A DNA stretch of 64,000 nucleotides. It comes from Bradysia coprophila. Its lineage: Eukaryota; Arthropoda; Insecta; Diptera; Sciaridae. Position 1 is the stretch's first letter, and every line of letters begins with the position of its first letter. The DNA is taken from the NCBI RefSeq assembly GCF_014529535.1, contig NC_050735.1:11047739-11111738 (forward strand), given 5' to 3'. Positions 1 through 10,934 of the stretch are shown here, piece by piece. The notes under the pieces are model-generated. The model was not told the DNA's origin. It was given only the letters and a program-made list of their open reading frames with translations, and ran no database searches. Made by a program: the position numbers and the translations under genes.

Positions 1-673
1 GAAGAATAATAAGCACAGAATTATTTAATGAAAAAGTTGCGCTGGATGTTAAGTGAATTTTAGTCCAGTGCAAATATGAAACGGTTCAAGAACTGTATTG
101 TTCAAGAAAATTCTTAGAAATCAAATTTTTCTGTCATGCGTTGCCCGCAGAAAATTATGTCATTTTTGTCTAGTCAAGTAGATGTCTTCCATTGATTTGA
201 GGAATCTCTTATATGTAAAGCAAAACAATCTAGAAATTCCATCTGTTGGGCCGTTGGCACTGCAAGAACAGGCAAAGGAACAGATTTTATTAACTGTCAT
301 TTGACCTCTCATTTTGTATGGAACGTCCGTAACGCAGTGGCTCAACTGATTGTATATGGAGGCTGGAGGCTCCTTATTAAAATTCTGTTATTTTGCCTGT
401 TCTTAAAGTACGTTGGCCGTTGGTCGTCTAACAGAATTCTTATAATTATTTCAGCATCAAACCAGGAAAAATACATGAATTCAATCATAGCACTGAACCA
501 AGCAAGCACGAACAGAATTTCAAGGAGCCTCCTCGACGTAGTAATCAAAATTTCTGATCGGCTTTTCGACCATTAAAAAATCTGTTCTTGTGCCTGATAT
601 TGGAGTGCTTGGTGCTGCGGTTCAGTGTTATAATTCCATAAACGTAATGCGAATAAAATAAAAATTATTTCAG
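1..673. other. Upstream part of an Rh-gene intron, no exon seen
   Basis: The first Rh exon in the window begins at 674 behind a splice acceptor (ttatttcag) and in mid-codon, so at least the sequence just upstream is intron. The N-terminal exon of the Rh protein (signal-anchor and first membrane spans) is not recognisable here and must lie to the left of the window. Open frames at 301-576 and on the other strand look like no membrane transporter and have no family resemblance. I see no further gene or repeat here. Confidence 0.6.
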
Positions 674-3298
674 ATTTCCAGGACATTCATGTCATGATTT
701 TTGTCGGTTTTGCATTTCTCATGACATTTTTAAAAAGATATGGCTACAGTGCAACGGGATTTAATCTATTCTTTGCTGCCTTAATCGTTCAATGGGCTAT
801 CGTTGCAAGAGGCATATTTGATCTCGAAGATGGACAAATCAAGTGAGTTTGATGATTGATTTAAAGTTACATTTTTTCTGTACAGTCAGAGACAGTGAAT
901 TTTCAGCATTAATTTGCTTCAGCTGTTTTTCAGCTGATCCACACATACAATCAAAACTTTGTAATTGTTTATACGGTTGAGCTACTACACACACGTGCGT
1001 GGTAGTGGTAAAACCTTATAAAGACGTATAAACAGTTTTGATGGTTTGTGTGGATCAGCTGAAAAACAGCTGAACGAAATTAATGCTGAAAGTTCACTGC
1101 CTCTGACTGTACTGTTTATGTACTTAATTGAGCTAACATTTAACTGCTGAGTAAGATTTCAAGATATTTTCGAACTCCGTTCTAACTGCTGCGTACACAT
1201 AATGATTTCAAGAGAAAATGTTTCTTGGCTTAACTCTATTGAGATTAGTTTGCAGTTTTGGGTGTGTATTTTCTATTATAGTTTAAGTTTGAGTTGAGCC
1301 TGGAGCAACAATTGCTCTTCAAAGCCCCATGTTAACCTTTTTAAAAGCTGTAATCTGAGGTTTATTAAATTTGAGAGCTCCGAACTTACTTACATCTGTG
1401 TTCCGTCTCTGCTTTCCGACGATAAGATATAAAAATTTTGGGAATATATTTCAGAAACTTAAGCTGTAATCGAATTTTGGCTTTGTTTTCATTGAATCAA
1501 CGCACTTCAAGCATAAGTGGTATTCTGTATATGGAACAGTGTATCAAACAAATCTGGAAAAAAAATCATACAAAAATTTGGCATCTGTCACTCAAATCAC
1601 TTTTGCTTGAAGTGCGTTGGTTGAATACATTTAAAAAATCTTTTGCTTACTGTTCCTCTTTAACAAAAACAGATTGTCCTTGGACAATATAATCGGAGCA
1701 GACATTGCAGCTGCTGCTGTACTAATTAGCATGGGAGCGATGCTCGGACGAATAACACCAATTCAATTACTGTTGATGGGGCTAATTGAAATCGTTGTTT
1801 TTGCAGCCAACGAACATTTACAGTTGGAAATGATGAGTGTATATACGATTTGAAAAGATTTTGTTAAAATTCAATGCTCGTCTCATATCAACAATTTGCT
1901 GCACATTTTTAGATCACTGATGTTGGTGGTTCAATAACGGTACACGCGTTCGGTGCCTATTTCGGTTTGACTGTTAGCTTTATGTTACGACCGAAATCAG
2001 ATCATAATAATGCCGGTAAAATGGAAGGGCCGTCATACGTTTCGGATCTGTTCGCAATGATTGGCACCTTGTTTCTATGGATATTCTGGCCGAGTTTTAA
2101 TTCGGCGCTTCTGGATGGCGTTGACCAGGAACGGGCTATTCTAAATACATACTTAGCGCTAGCATCTTGTACAGGTATGACTGCTTGTTAGAGGATACTT
2201 TGCTTGGAACTAGAAAAACGAAATCTTTCACTTAAATTTCGTATCCCAGTTACCGCATTTATAATATCAGCAGTCGTGAGTCACGATCATAAGCTTAGTA
2301 TGGTACACGTACAAAATTCAACACTTGCTGGTAAAATTGAAAATTTTGAATGAAAATTCTTAAAAATGGATTTCCTAAATTTGGTGGACAAAATGCCTAG
2401 GTGGAGTTGCAGTTGGCACTGTTTGTAATTTAATGATTGGACCCCATGGTGCCATGTTGAATGGTATGATAGCTGCATTAGTGTCTGTAGTGGGATACCG
2501 ATATTTAACGGTGAGAATTCGGATGCAAATAATTGGGCGTCATCGACTTAAAGCTGAAAACACACGAGCGATTTTGGGATCAACAATTATGCTCCATTGT
2601 AATCTGACATGCTCCACAGACTGAACAATGGAAAATCCAGCATAATTGTCAATTTAATCAACGCAAAATGGACCGTGTGTTTTTGGCCGCCAAAGCACAG
2701 AGCCAATAACATTCAAGTGTGAAATTTCTGAACTTTTCTTCAGCCAATTTTAACATCAAAATTGCGCCTACACGATAGTTGTGGAGTCAATAATCTACAC
2801 GGTATGCCAGCGATTTTGTCTGCAATTTTCTCAGCCGTTTACGCTGCATTAGCGAAAGAAGAGACCTACCACAATTCCCTGACCACCATTTTTCCAGCCA
2901 TGGATGCAACCGCTCATAATGGAACCTTCGTTATCGGAGTAAGAAAATCCATTAACTTAAGAGAACTCGAAATTTGGTTCTAAATTATTGAAAAAATACT
3001 ACACAGGGCTACAGTCGTTCACCACTGACACAAGGGTCGTATCAATTACTAGCTGTTGGATTGACCATTTTGATAGCCATTGTCTCAGGGGCTGTAACAG
3101 GTTGTGTTTTGAAACGGAAATGAAAAGCTGGGAAATTGTAATGTTTCGATTTGATCAACAGGGCTCGTGTTAAGGTCACCGTGCATTCGTAAATTGGAGA
3201 AGCACGAGCATCATGATGACTCGGTTTATTGGGAGACACCAGACGATGATGAGATTGTTTCTAATGTTGAACGTTTGAATTTCAAGGATTCATTATAG
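674..3298 (+). CDS. Rh50: Rh-type ammonium/CO2 channel protein (5' partial, 8 exons)
   Basis: Rhesus-family membrane channel of the Amt/Mep/Rh superfamily, expected to conduct NH3/NH4+ (and perhaps CO2) across the plasma membrane. Exons: 674-842, 1673-1838, 1913-2174, 2250-2330, 2401-2510, 2744-2938, 3007-3100, 3162-3298; all introns are GT-AG and phases agree. The first visible exon reads [20 protein letters not shown], a hallmark Rh segment. Both pore histidines of the family are present, in [16 protein letters not shown] and in [10 protein letters not shown]. Hydrophobic spans follow one another to the last membrane helix ([19 protein letters not shown]), then a short acidic cytoplasmic tail ending NFKDSL. 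The N-terminal exon(s) with the start codon lie outside the window. The 830-nt first intron holds two inverted-repeat elements; the others are 60-233 nt. An AATAAA lies 57 nt after the stop. Family assignment is firm; the symbol is by similarity to the single fly Rh gene. Confidence 0.93.
880..1112. repeat. MITE-like inverted-repeat element in Rh intron
   Basis: About 65-bp inverted ends: the left end begins GTACAGTCAGAGACAGTGAA and the right end is its near-exact reverse complement, enclosing a short AT-rich centre with the direct word ACACACACGTGCGTGG. Both arms contain TTCAGCTGTTTTTCAGCTGA. Related fragments of the arm occur near 61427-61470 and 63890-63930. It is non-coding and sits inside the first visible Rh intron. 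Confidence 0.75.
1498..1620. repeat. Short foldback element in Rh intron
   Basis: Inverted ends CAACGCACTTCAAGCA at 1498 and TGCTTGAAGTGCGTTG at 1604. The same end word recurs as single ends at about 28124-28140, 30517-30536 and 58651-58668, each following a segment with CACTGTC...TCTATT-AGAG, which marks a dispersed family. Confidence 0.65.
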
Positions 3299-3354
3299 GT
3301 GCTTGTCGTAGTGTGCATACATGTAACACTTTGTAAGATAAGAGTAATCAGAGT

Positions 3355-3400
3355 AATAAATATTGGCTCTTATCAATTTGCTTTCATCATCTTATTTATT
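3355..3400. terminator. Convergent poly(A) signals of Rh and Mybbp1A genes
   Basis: AATAAA on the plus strand at 3355-3360 serves the Rh gene (stop at 3298). On the minus strand AATAAA (plus-strand TTTATT at 3395-3400) lies 22 nt past the Mybbp1A stop at 3422. With cleavage 15-25 nt downstream of each signal the two 3' UTRs should meet or overlap by a few bases. Confidence 0.6.
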
Positions 3401-3421
3401 GTACAATCGTTACAAATTCCA

Positions 3422-6400
3422 CTATTCGACCTCGACATCATCGACCGAAACCGATGCGAATGAAATTCCGTTGAAACCCTCCGATGCTATCCTCAAACGT
3501 TCCTCTTTGCTCAGCTTTTTCTGTTTCTTATTCATTTTCGCAGTTTCCTCCTCATCATTGTCGGCTGAACTTTTCGCTAGTTTTCGTTTCTGCTTCTTAT
3601 TGCCGACCGGATGGTCGTCTGTTGTTGTGACACCGTTGCTGTGTCCGTTTCTATCGGCGACGATTTGTACATCCGATTTTTTCAACACTTTCATGCCGTT
3701 TTGTCGGCAAAACATTTGGTACGAGTCTAACGATAGCAAAACGATTTTCTGACGAATATTCTGGACTTTGTCGCCGATGCCCTTCCAGTCGATTTTATCG
3801 TTCAATTTCAGAATGTCCACGTTTCGACTACCTTTGTGGACTTCGCATAACAGAGTGGTCAGTGCCAGAAATTCCTTCGGTTGAACTTTGTCCATTTGTT
3901 GCATAGCATCCACATATTTGACCACCCGACCAACAATCTTTCGACTCCACTTGCCAATCGAGTCCGAATTCTGTTTGATAAATCCATGATTTTTGTACAA
4001 TTGACCGAGCAATTCGAACAGTTGCATTCGCCGTAGTGGACGAATATTTTGATTCGTTGAATCGAAACCGTGCTCGGCCATCGACACACCAATCGACCAT
4101 ATGCCGATCCAACGTAGTTGGAAAAGGTCTTTCAGCAAAACAAAACTCATTTTTGGGCCGCGTGTGTCCAGGAATGTGGTTGCGTATGTCGTTATCGCAG
4201 CCAAAACTGTCCCATTTTGTTTGGCCACCAAGTGAAGATTGCTAACAATGAAGGCGACACTCTTCGACAGCAATTTGTTGAAAATTTCGACAACCGCTGG
4301 GTTTACCTTCCGTTCCATCAATCCATCGAGAATCTTGCAGAGATGATCTTCTTCAACATTGGCAACGCTGTGGAACTGTCTCAAACTCAATAGTTTTGCC
4401 AGCACTTTGTCAATTCGATCGTACAACGGCTTCAGTTCACCGTCCACACTCAGCTCAACCATACCGAATAATGCCAGCATAATTTCCAGACAGACTTCCA
4501 TTGACGGTGCCGTTTTTAAATAACTCTCGACGAGATCCAGTACTCGGATGCGGAAGTGCATAACGGTCGTGGCAACGATTCGTTCTTTTTTCGACTTTTT
4601 CTTCGGGTTCGACTTTTTCATTGATTGAAACACAGCCGATAGACCTTTGTCTAAGCGTGCTGCCTCTTCTTCGGTCATATCATCCAGATCCACTGATTCG
4701 GTGTCCGATGGTATACCAAGAACGGATGAAAGAGCGTTACGCAAATGATCAGCGGCTGTACCTGCAGAAAGAGAATATCATGAAAACAGAAATTCCTGGT
4801 TAAGTGCTTGAAGTTCTGAATCATACCTTCATCATCATCCATGTCATCATCGTCGTCGTCTTCCTCTCCCTCCGCACTTTCCTCGTCATCCTCACTTTCA
4901 TCTTCGGCTGCACTATCATCAGCTTTTCCATCATTTTCCTCCTCTTCATCATCCTCGCTATCTTCGTCCTCTTCGTTGCTCAACGGATTAGCGATGCTCA
5001 TGTCCAGAACCGATAAAATTTGATTGACTGCGGTCAATGTGAGAGACGGACACAGATGTGAGAACAGCGTGTTGACTACGAATTTCAAAAATTTCGTATT
5101 CTTTGACAACAGATGCAAAAAGATGTCCACAACGACCTCAATCCATTGCGGCTCATCTTCGGCGATTTTTTTGGACCGTTTGGCGGTGATTTTCTTTTGA
5201 TTGATATTCTCCATACACTTTTCCAAATCGACGATGGCTAACTGAGCCATTTCCTGTTCACGAAACAATTGCAGTCCCATGAACATGAACATGATGCGAA
5301 ATATCAAATCCAATTTTTTGTCCAGTTTGTTCGATCCGTTCAGCGGTGTGGCGACGAACTCAAACATTTTCTTCCACGATTCTATTGCCTCGCTGGTTAT
5401 CGGTTCTCGCAAATATTTGTCGCGTCCCTTTTTCGATAGAATTTCGTTGCAGAACTGAACGACTGACAGCAACATTTCGTGCTGGTCTTCCAAATTGGGC
5501 AATTTGGTCTGCAGACCCAGGTAGAAAATATTTTTCACGTTCATCCACAGATCCTTGGTGATAAGGCTGCTATCCTTTTTGTCGGTCGTTGGCTTACCCT
5601 CTGTCGACATGTAAAACAAACTGACGCCGGCAAGAAATTTCGTTTGTTCAATTCGCCAAGCGATTTCGGATTGCACAACCTTAAGTCCGACAAGAAATTG
5701 CATCATCTGAACGGCATGCTGTCTTTCTACATTCAGCCACTGCACCGTTGAATCGGTCGGATCCTTTGCCAATTTGCCGATGAAAATTGTCTGGTAGATT
5801 TCGGTCATGCGTACGACTCCAGCACTGCCCAAATTCTGGATCATTTGATGGACGATGTTCTTTGACGTGTACTTTTCAATGGTCAACGCACCCGGATGCA
5901 ATATGAATCTGGTGATCAATTCAATTTTCTCATCGTCGTCGGTTGCTTGTGCCAAATGCTTGTCAATCGCTTCGAAGAATTCGTCATAATAGTACACCAA
6001 GTAACTGCCCTTCTTCATTTGTTTGACATTTTTCAGTGACGCGACAATCATTTTGATGAAACGATCGGTCAGCAGCTTAAGCAGCGTTTTCGTTTTGAAT
6101 TGTCTGCTGTTGAACAAATCCTTCAGAATTTTCACCGTCACAATTTCCTTCAATTTACTCGGTGCCGCCAGGCACTCATTCACTTCGCTACGCCAAAACT
6201 TCACCAATTGGCTGGAGTTGGATTGGCACAAGAACTGCGATAGCTCATCGTATGCGGGATGTGTGACCGCATTCATTGTGGTGTTGCCCCAGAACATACG
6301 ACCCAAATGCTTGTAAGACAGAGGTGACAGAATTTCAGGTGTTTGCAGTGATGAAAGCAGGTAGTCTGCATCGAGCAATTCCGGATATTTGGCATGTATG

Positions 6401-7283
6401 GCCAATAGAAAGTGAACTGTGTTGATGTTCTGTCGTTCCCACGGGCGTTGTAGTTGCTTTGCTACGATCGGCCACACTATCGACTTGAAACGTTCGGGAG
6501 GCGACTGCAATAAAATTTAGATCAGGAGGAGTGTCGACTTGACCAATTATTCTACCTTACCTTGGACAGTAATTCAATTAAAAAGGTGAATGCCATTGAC
6601 GAGTGAACTAGTTTATGATGCGATGCTGCAGTTAGCAATTGAACGCATTTCGACAGGTCATCGTCAGTACCCGAATCCAATTTGTTCGATCGTATCAGCG
6701 ATCCGCATAGCAAAATGTGACCAATCAAGGCATCAGAATCTTCCTGCAAATTTTGATTCAATACTTCAACGTCCGTACCAATTTGTCCACCGTATCAATT
6801 TTACCTTATTTTTGATTTCCTTGCCAAGCTTCAACTCCTTCTCCATCACTTGAACCAATTCGTCAACACTCAATGCGGCACATGACGGTTGCATTAGAAT
6901 GCCGACCAGTGTCCGGAAGAAGACGGTCTTCGATGAACATGTTGATGCACCCAGACCACGGATGATTCGCTTCAAGCCGTAACGACGTTGTTCCGTCGAA
7001 TCCTGCAAAGAATTACGAGTAATGATTTCAAAGAGGTGTTGGAATGTTTGAAGGTTAAAAATGCGCATCATACATCGGTTTTGGCGAAATATTTCAACAA
7101 TTCAACACTGCCATCGATGGTAACATTCGGATCATCACTGTTTAAGGGCTTAAACAAATCGAAAATGTTCGAATCAACCAGTTTTGAATTTAATTTCGGT
7201 TTCTCTTCAGTCATTTTCATTGTAACTGTAGCGCACGTGTTTTTGTTTATGTCGATGACAGCAGAGCCCACGAGTGACATCAT
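3422..7283 (-). CDS. Mybbp1A: Mybbp1A/Pol5-like nucleolar protein (5 exons, about 1,202 aa)
   Basis: Homologue of Myb-binding protein 1A / yeast Pol5, a nucleolar helical-repeat protein linked to rRNA synthesis and transcription control. Exons on the minus strand: 7283-7074, 7002-6805, 6743-6561, 6504-4827, 4761-3422; introns are 52-71 nt, all GT-AG, and the total of 3,609 nt is in frame. The N-terminal part is made of amphipathic helices as in the family (RRYGLKRIIRGLGASTCSSK, VQLLTAASHHKLVHSSMAF). An acidic run of Asp/Glu follows around residues 700-756 (4827-4985), then the C-terminal helical region and a basic, nucleolar-type tail (KKQKRKLAKSS, KMNKKQKKLSKEERLR). Length matches the family (about 1,100-1,300 aa). 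The start is uncertain: ATG at 7283 gives the longest form, but Met22 at 7220 has a good context (acaATGA). Converges with the Rh gene. Confidence 0.9.
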
Positions 7284-8749
7284 GTCCCAGTAAGTCAGGT
7301 AATTTCGGTAATTTCATGTCGGCTCACAGTCCTCACAGTATTTTTTAGGACTTATTCGACTTATTGCACTTATTGTCATACAGCGACATCTTCATGTGAT
7401 GTTATCAGAAATCTGTGGCGGGTTTTAGAATTTAACTTTTTGAATTCAAAGATTTTAAAAGTACGCGTGTACATTAAAACAATTTTGTAGAGATGGTTCT
7501 GACGGACAGGTCTCTTTGAAAATGGAACCGTTAGTTGTTCCCTACAGTTACCGATGTTTATGATATCCTTCTGGAAAAACTTTTTTTAATGTCGTCGACT
7601 CTTTTTTTGTACCACATGAATCCAGTAAATTAAAAATTAAAATTGAGGAGACATTTCGAACATGGTGAATAAGTAGAGAAGAAGAATAAGCACAGCTCTC
7701 CGTCTAGCATTAACATAAGAAATATTCGGAGGCTTATGCAATGAAAATAGGCTTTTATTTGCCATGAGGCATTACAAAAGACTGTGAATCGGTAAAGATT
7801 CCAACAAACTCAATTATCAGTTGATGTACCAATTGATTTACTATAGCCATACTTGACCTTTCATATATTACCAAACACGTAGTATTTGACGTTGTTTACT
7901 CGGGAAAGTACCTCGCTCTAACCAATAAAAGTGTTTTTTGTTGATATGACATCATTAAATCGATACATCGCTCAATCTTTGTATTTTAACATTTCATAGT
8001 AATGATGAATTGATGAATTATTCAGAATAACAATTTTAAGGCTGGGAAGCACAAACGTAGCAGGTATTTTCCAACGTTTTGAAATCGTAGGCGAATACAT
8101 TTCCGGTTGGAAAATTGAATGATTTCTGTAAGAAAATTAAAAAAAATCCCTTTAACGCTCGTTGAAACACTAGCAACAAGGTTTCGAAATATAAGGTTGA
8201 TAGCTATGAGTTGATGAGACAAATGCGGTGGCATTAAAATCTGCTAGTGGCTCCTTCAAAAACTTGGAAAAGACCTTTTTGCCTACTAGTGGTTCCTAGA
8301 TCAACTCAGATGTGCACGTTTCGTGCTAGGTTAATCGACTCACGAAGCAGCTATCCGTAGAATGTGAACGATTCTGAGGATTTTTCCATTTATAACATTT
8401 TTAGGTCTAATCTTCACCTTCATTCAAATTTGCCTTGGATCAATTTTCAATCTAAATGACTAATAGTAATAAATTATGCAACGTTTTAGAATTTTCTTTA
8501 AAAACTCTTTTAAAAATATAAATGTATCAAATCAATACAACCCCACGGAAGTCCTCGACTTCTTCTGAATGATTGCCGGATAGACTTACTTACTCAAATT
8601 TATTACTAACAAGTCCAGCAAACATTTGAAAATTCTTTTTGTGATTTTTGAAGTTTTTGCCATGTGCTTCCGCTGCACGCCATTACACATCGAAAGCGAC
8701 CTTTTATCAGGTTCTAGACTAGATCCTTGCCGAAAAACGGATGAAATTT

Positions 8750-9150
8750 ACTCGAGTTCTGTGTAAAATACACATAGGGCACTAGTAGCGGCCTTAGTCC
8801 AAGGACCTTTCATTTTCAGCTCAAGCCGAAGGCGACACTAGGCAAAATACAAAGTTGCAAACAATTACGTGAGTTTTACTCACCATACGTTAGGAAAATA
8901 ACTGTTTCCGCCACTTTTCGACCACTTAGTTTTTTGGACCATCCTAGTACACAGTTCGTAATAGTTATTTGTGTATCTGTTTTGGACGATTGTTTTTAGG
9001 CAATTTCGCGAGTTATACATGCGAAAGTGCCTAAAATCACTCGTCCAAAACAGATACTCCAAAAAAAAATTTCATGTAAGGGGTCGAAAACCAGAGAAAA
9101 ATGACAAAACTCCCTCATTTTCGGCCCGACACATGAAAAAATATTTTTTT
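8750..9150. repeat. Composite dispersed repeat with foldback core
   Basis: Contains the words AGTAGCGGCCTTAGTCCAAG (near 8783), ATAGTTATTT (8961-8970), a foldback whose arms include CTGTTTTGGACGA and TCGTCCAAAACAG (about 8975-9055), and GGGGTCGAAAACC (near 9080). The same set of words occurs at 43790-44235, where the foldback and its flanks are again linked, so the two stretches are copies of one composite element or of elements that travel together. Confidence 0.65.
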
Positions 9151-9160
9151 TAGACAAAAA

Positions 9161-9317
9161 CAAAGCGCTGCTTCTAGTATTAACATAGAAAATACCCGAA
9201 GGCTTTTGAAGTAACAGTTTCTTTAGTACACATAGATGACCTGTTTTCGTTGTACGAGTTAAAGCCTCCAAATTTGACGATTATTAATTCAGCGTTAATG
9301 CTGGGAGCAGTGTTATG
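9161..9317. repeat. MITE copy, CTGCTTCTAGCAT family
   Basis: Left end GCGCTGCTTCTAGTATTAAC and right end GTTAATGCTGGGAGCAGTGT are inverted relative to each other. Better-preserved copies lie at 44906-45103 and 45122-45335, with which it shares the inner words TTCGGAGGCTT/CCCGAAGGCTT and GATGACCTGTTTTCGTTGTA. Confidence 0.65.
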
Positions 9318-9919
9318 ATAATAATGTTGAAAAACCAATTAAATTCTTTCATTTTTTTAAAACGATATTTTGTTTGCTAAATCTTTTCATGGAATTGGAC
9401 GAAAACGTCTTCACCGAGTGACAGTTATTTTCCTAACGTATGCTAAAAGACTTTATAGTGAATAAGAGGTTTGCTGCACGAGCCGGAGATGAGTTCTGGA
9501 ATCGAAATCGCTTAAAAAGCTTTTTAGCATAAGTTAGGAAGTGACTTAGGCATTAGATATTTAGATTGTCCGTAGACCGAGTGTGTCAATAGACAATACA
9601 CATCGTTTGTGTGAAAATCTTTCTGTGAAAATGTACTTGTTGAGTATTATGACCCCCACTTGATACGATAAATATATAATTGAAATTCAAAGTATCCGCA
9701 CCGTCTGTGCAGATAATCTAAAATTGTAGAATGTTTAACATTCTTGGAAATGTATTAAGTTAGGACGTTGAGATAAAATACCCAAATGTGACTAATCAAT
9801 TTTAATGAAATCTTAATCCGCTATCTCAAAAATAATGTCAATTAAGCTCGATTTTATTGTTCACTTGAAATTGATATTGTAAATCCAAGTGTCTGATCAA
9901 TGTATTCGCGACGAGACAG

Positions 9920-9926
9920 TATAAAT
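9920..9926 (+). promoter_or_regulatory. TATA box of the serine protease homologue
   Basis: TATAAAT lies 58 nt upstream of the start codon at 9984, in the context GACAGTATAAATGGC. The spacing leaves room for a transcription start near 9950 and a 5' UTR of about 30 nt, usual for short secreted-protein genes of insects. Confidence 0.65.
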
Positions 9927-9983
9927 GGCTAGCCTTTTGAAAATTAATGTTACTAAGAGCGTGGAAGTCGTTGAATAAACAAT

Positions 9984-10851
9984 ATGAAGTCAATCAGTCT
10001 AGCATTACTTTTTGTAACATTGTTGATTTGCTCTTCCGTTGAGGTAATTATTGATAAATTTCTTCATTGTTTTGCACAACATTATTTTGTCTGTTTCTTC
10101 GAAAAAGGCAAATTCACTTGGCCGAATCGTCAATGGAGATCAAGCTGTGTTCTACCAGTTCCCATGGCATTGTTCTATACAAAATACCAAAACTACGGCT
10201 GCAAAAGCGTATTGTGGTGGTACACTTATAGCTGCTAATTATGTGTTAACCGCAGCATCATGTCTAAAGGATGTGAGCCTCATACAAGTTGACTACGGTT
10301 CCATTTTATTTTCTCAACCTTTTGAGACACAATACACGACCCAGTACCAGAACCATCCGCAGTACAACGAACAATACAAAATCAATAACATCGCAATAAT
10401 TCGGCTACCAGCCAGTGTAACATTCAGAACGAACGTGCGAGCAATTTTATTACCTCGAGTTAGTGACCAAGGTGATACGTATGAATCCTACGATTCGTAC
10501 GTATCGGGTTTCGGAGTGGCGGAGGCCGGTAGTAGTTATCTATCGAACGAATTGCGTTACGCTCAGAAAACGGTTATCTCCAACGATGTTTGTCGTCAGA
10601 GCTTCGATTATCGCTATATTGAAAGTACGGTATTGTGTGCAACTGGATTCAATGGAAGCACCCAATCAATTTGTTATGGCGATCAAGGCGGTGCTTTAAT
10701 AAGCCACATTGATGGTGCATGGGTACAAATTGCAGTTGCTAGCAACATTCATCCAAATGGTTGTACCGGTTTGGCACCAGCTGCTTACACTAGAGTTGGA
10801 CCATATTTGGAATGGATAGAACGCTTGACGGGTATTGCCCTGAGACCATAA
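9984..10851 (+). CDS. Secreted serine protease homologue, catalytically dead (2 exons, 267 aa)
   Basis: Chymotrypsin-fold (S1) protein. Exon 1 is 9984-10043 and encodes a signal peptide (MKSISLALLFVTLLICSSVE); the intron is 10044-10107; exon 2 is 10108-10851. The mature domain starts at the usual activation junction, R|IVNG, after a very short propeptide (ANSLGR). Cysteines and the framework match the fold (CGGTLIAANYVLTAASC, CRQSF, GDQGGALI). The active site is lost: His57 is Ser (TAASC, residue 71), Asp102 is Asn (NNIAIIRL, residue 114) and Ser195 is Gln (GDQGG, residue 213); the position of the S1 pocket Asp189 is Ser. It therefore cannot be a peptidase by the standard mechanism, and as a serine protease homologue it may act as a cofactor or binding protein. 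TATA box at 9920 and AATAAA at 10929 frame a short transcript. Confidence 0.93.
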
Positions 10852-10928
10852 ATTGTTTTACTTTTCACATTGGCTTGAGAATACATTTTGTTTGTAAGTA
10901 CTGTCAGTACTGCCAGTGCAAACTTGCA

Positions 10929-10934
10929 AATAAA
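10929..10934 (+). terminator. Poly(A) signal of the serine protease homologue
   Basis: AATAAA 78 nt after the stop codon at 10851, in an AT-rich stretch, with no gene behind it. Confidence 0.6.

Larger units (their letters stand above)
7284..9900. other. Intergenic, repeats only in the right half
   Basis: No coding exon with family resemblance. The interval 7284-7690 is the upstream region of the Mybbp1A gene and may hold its promoter. A fragment of the CTGCTTCTAGCATGAACATA repeat family lies near 7700-7760. From about 8750 to 9316 there is a chain of dispersed repeats, listed separately. Short open frames at 8022-8234 and 8880-9271 lie in repeats and do not resemble proteins. Confidence 0.6.

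Noticed and set aside
301..576. 91-aa plus-strand frame as the first Rh exon
   Set aside because: It lacks the membrane spans of the Rh N-terminus, and no donor site joins it in phase with the exon at 674.
4621..5023. Ser- and hydrophobic-rich open frames on the plus strand
   Set aside because: They are antisense shadows of the Asp/Glu tract of the Mybbp1A gene.
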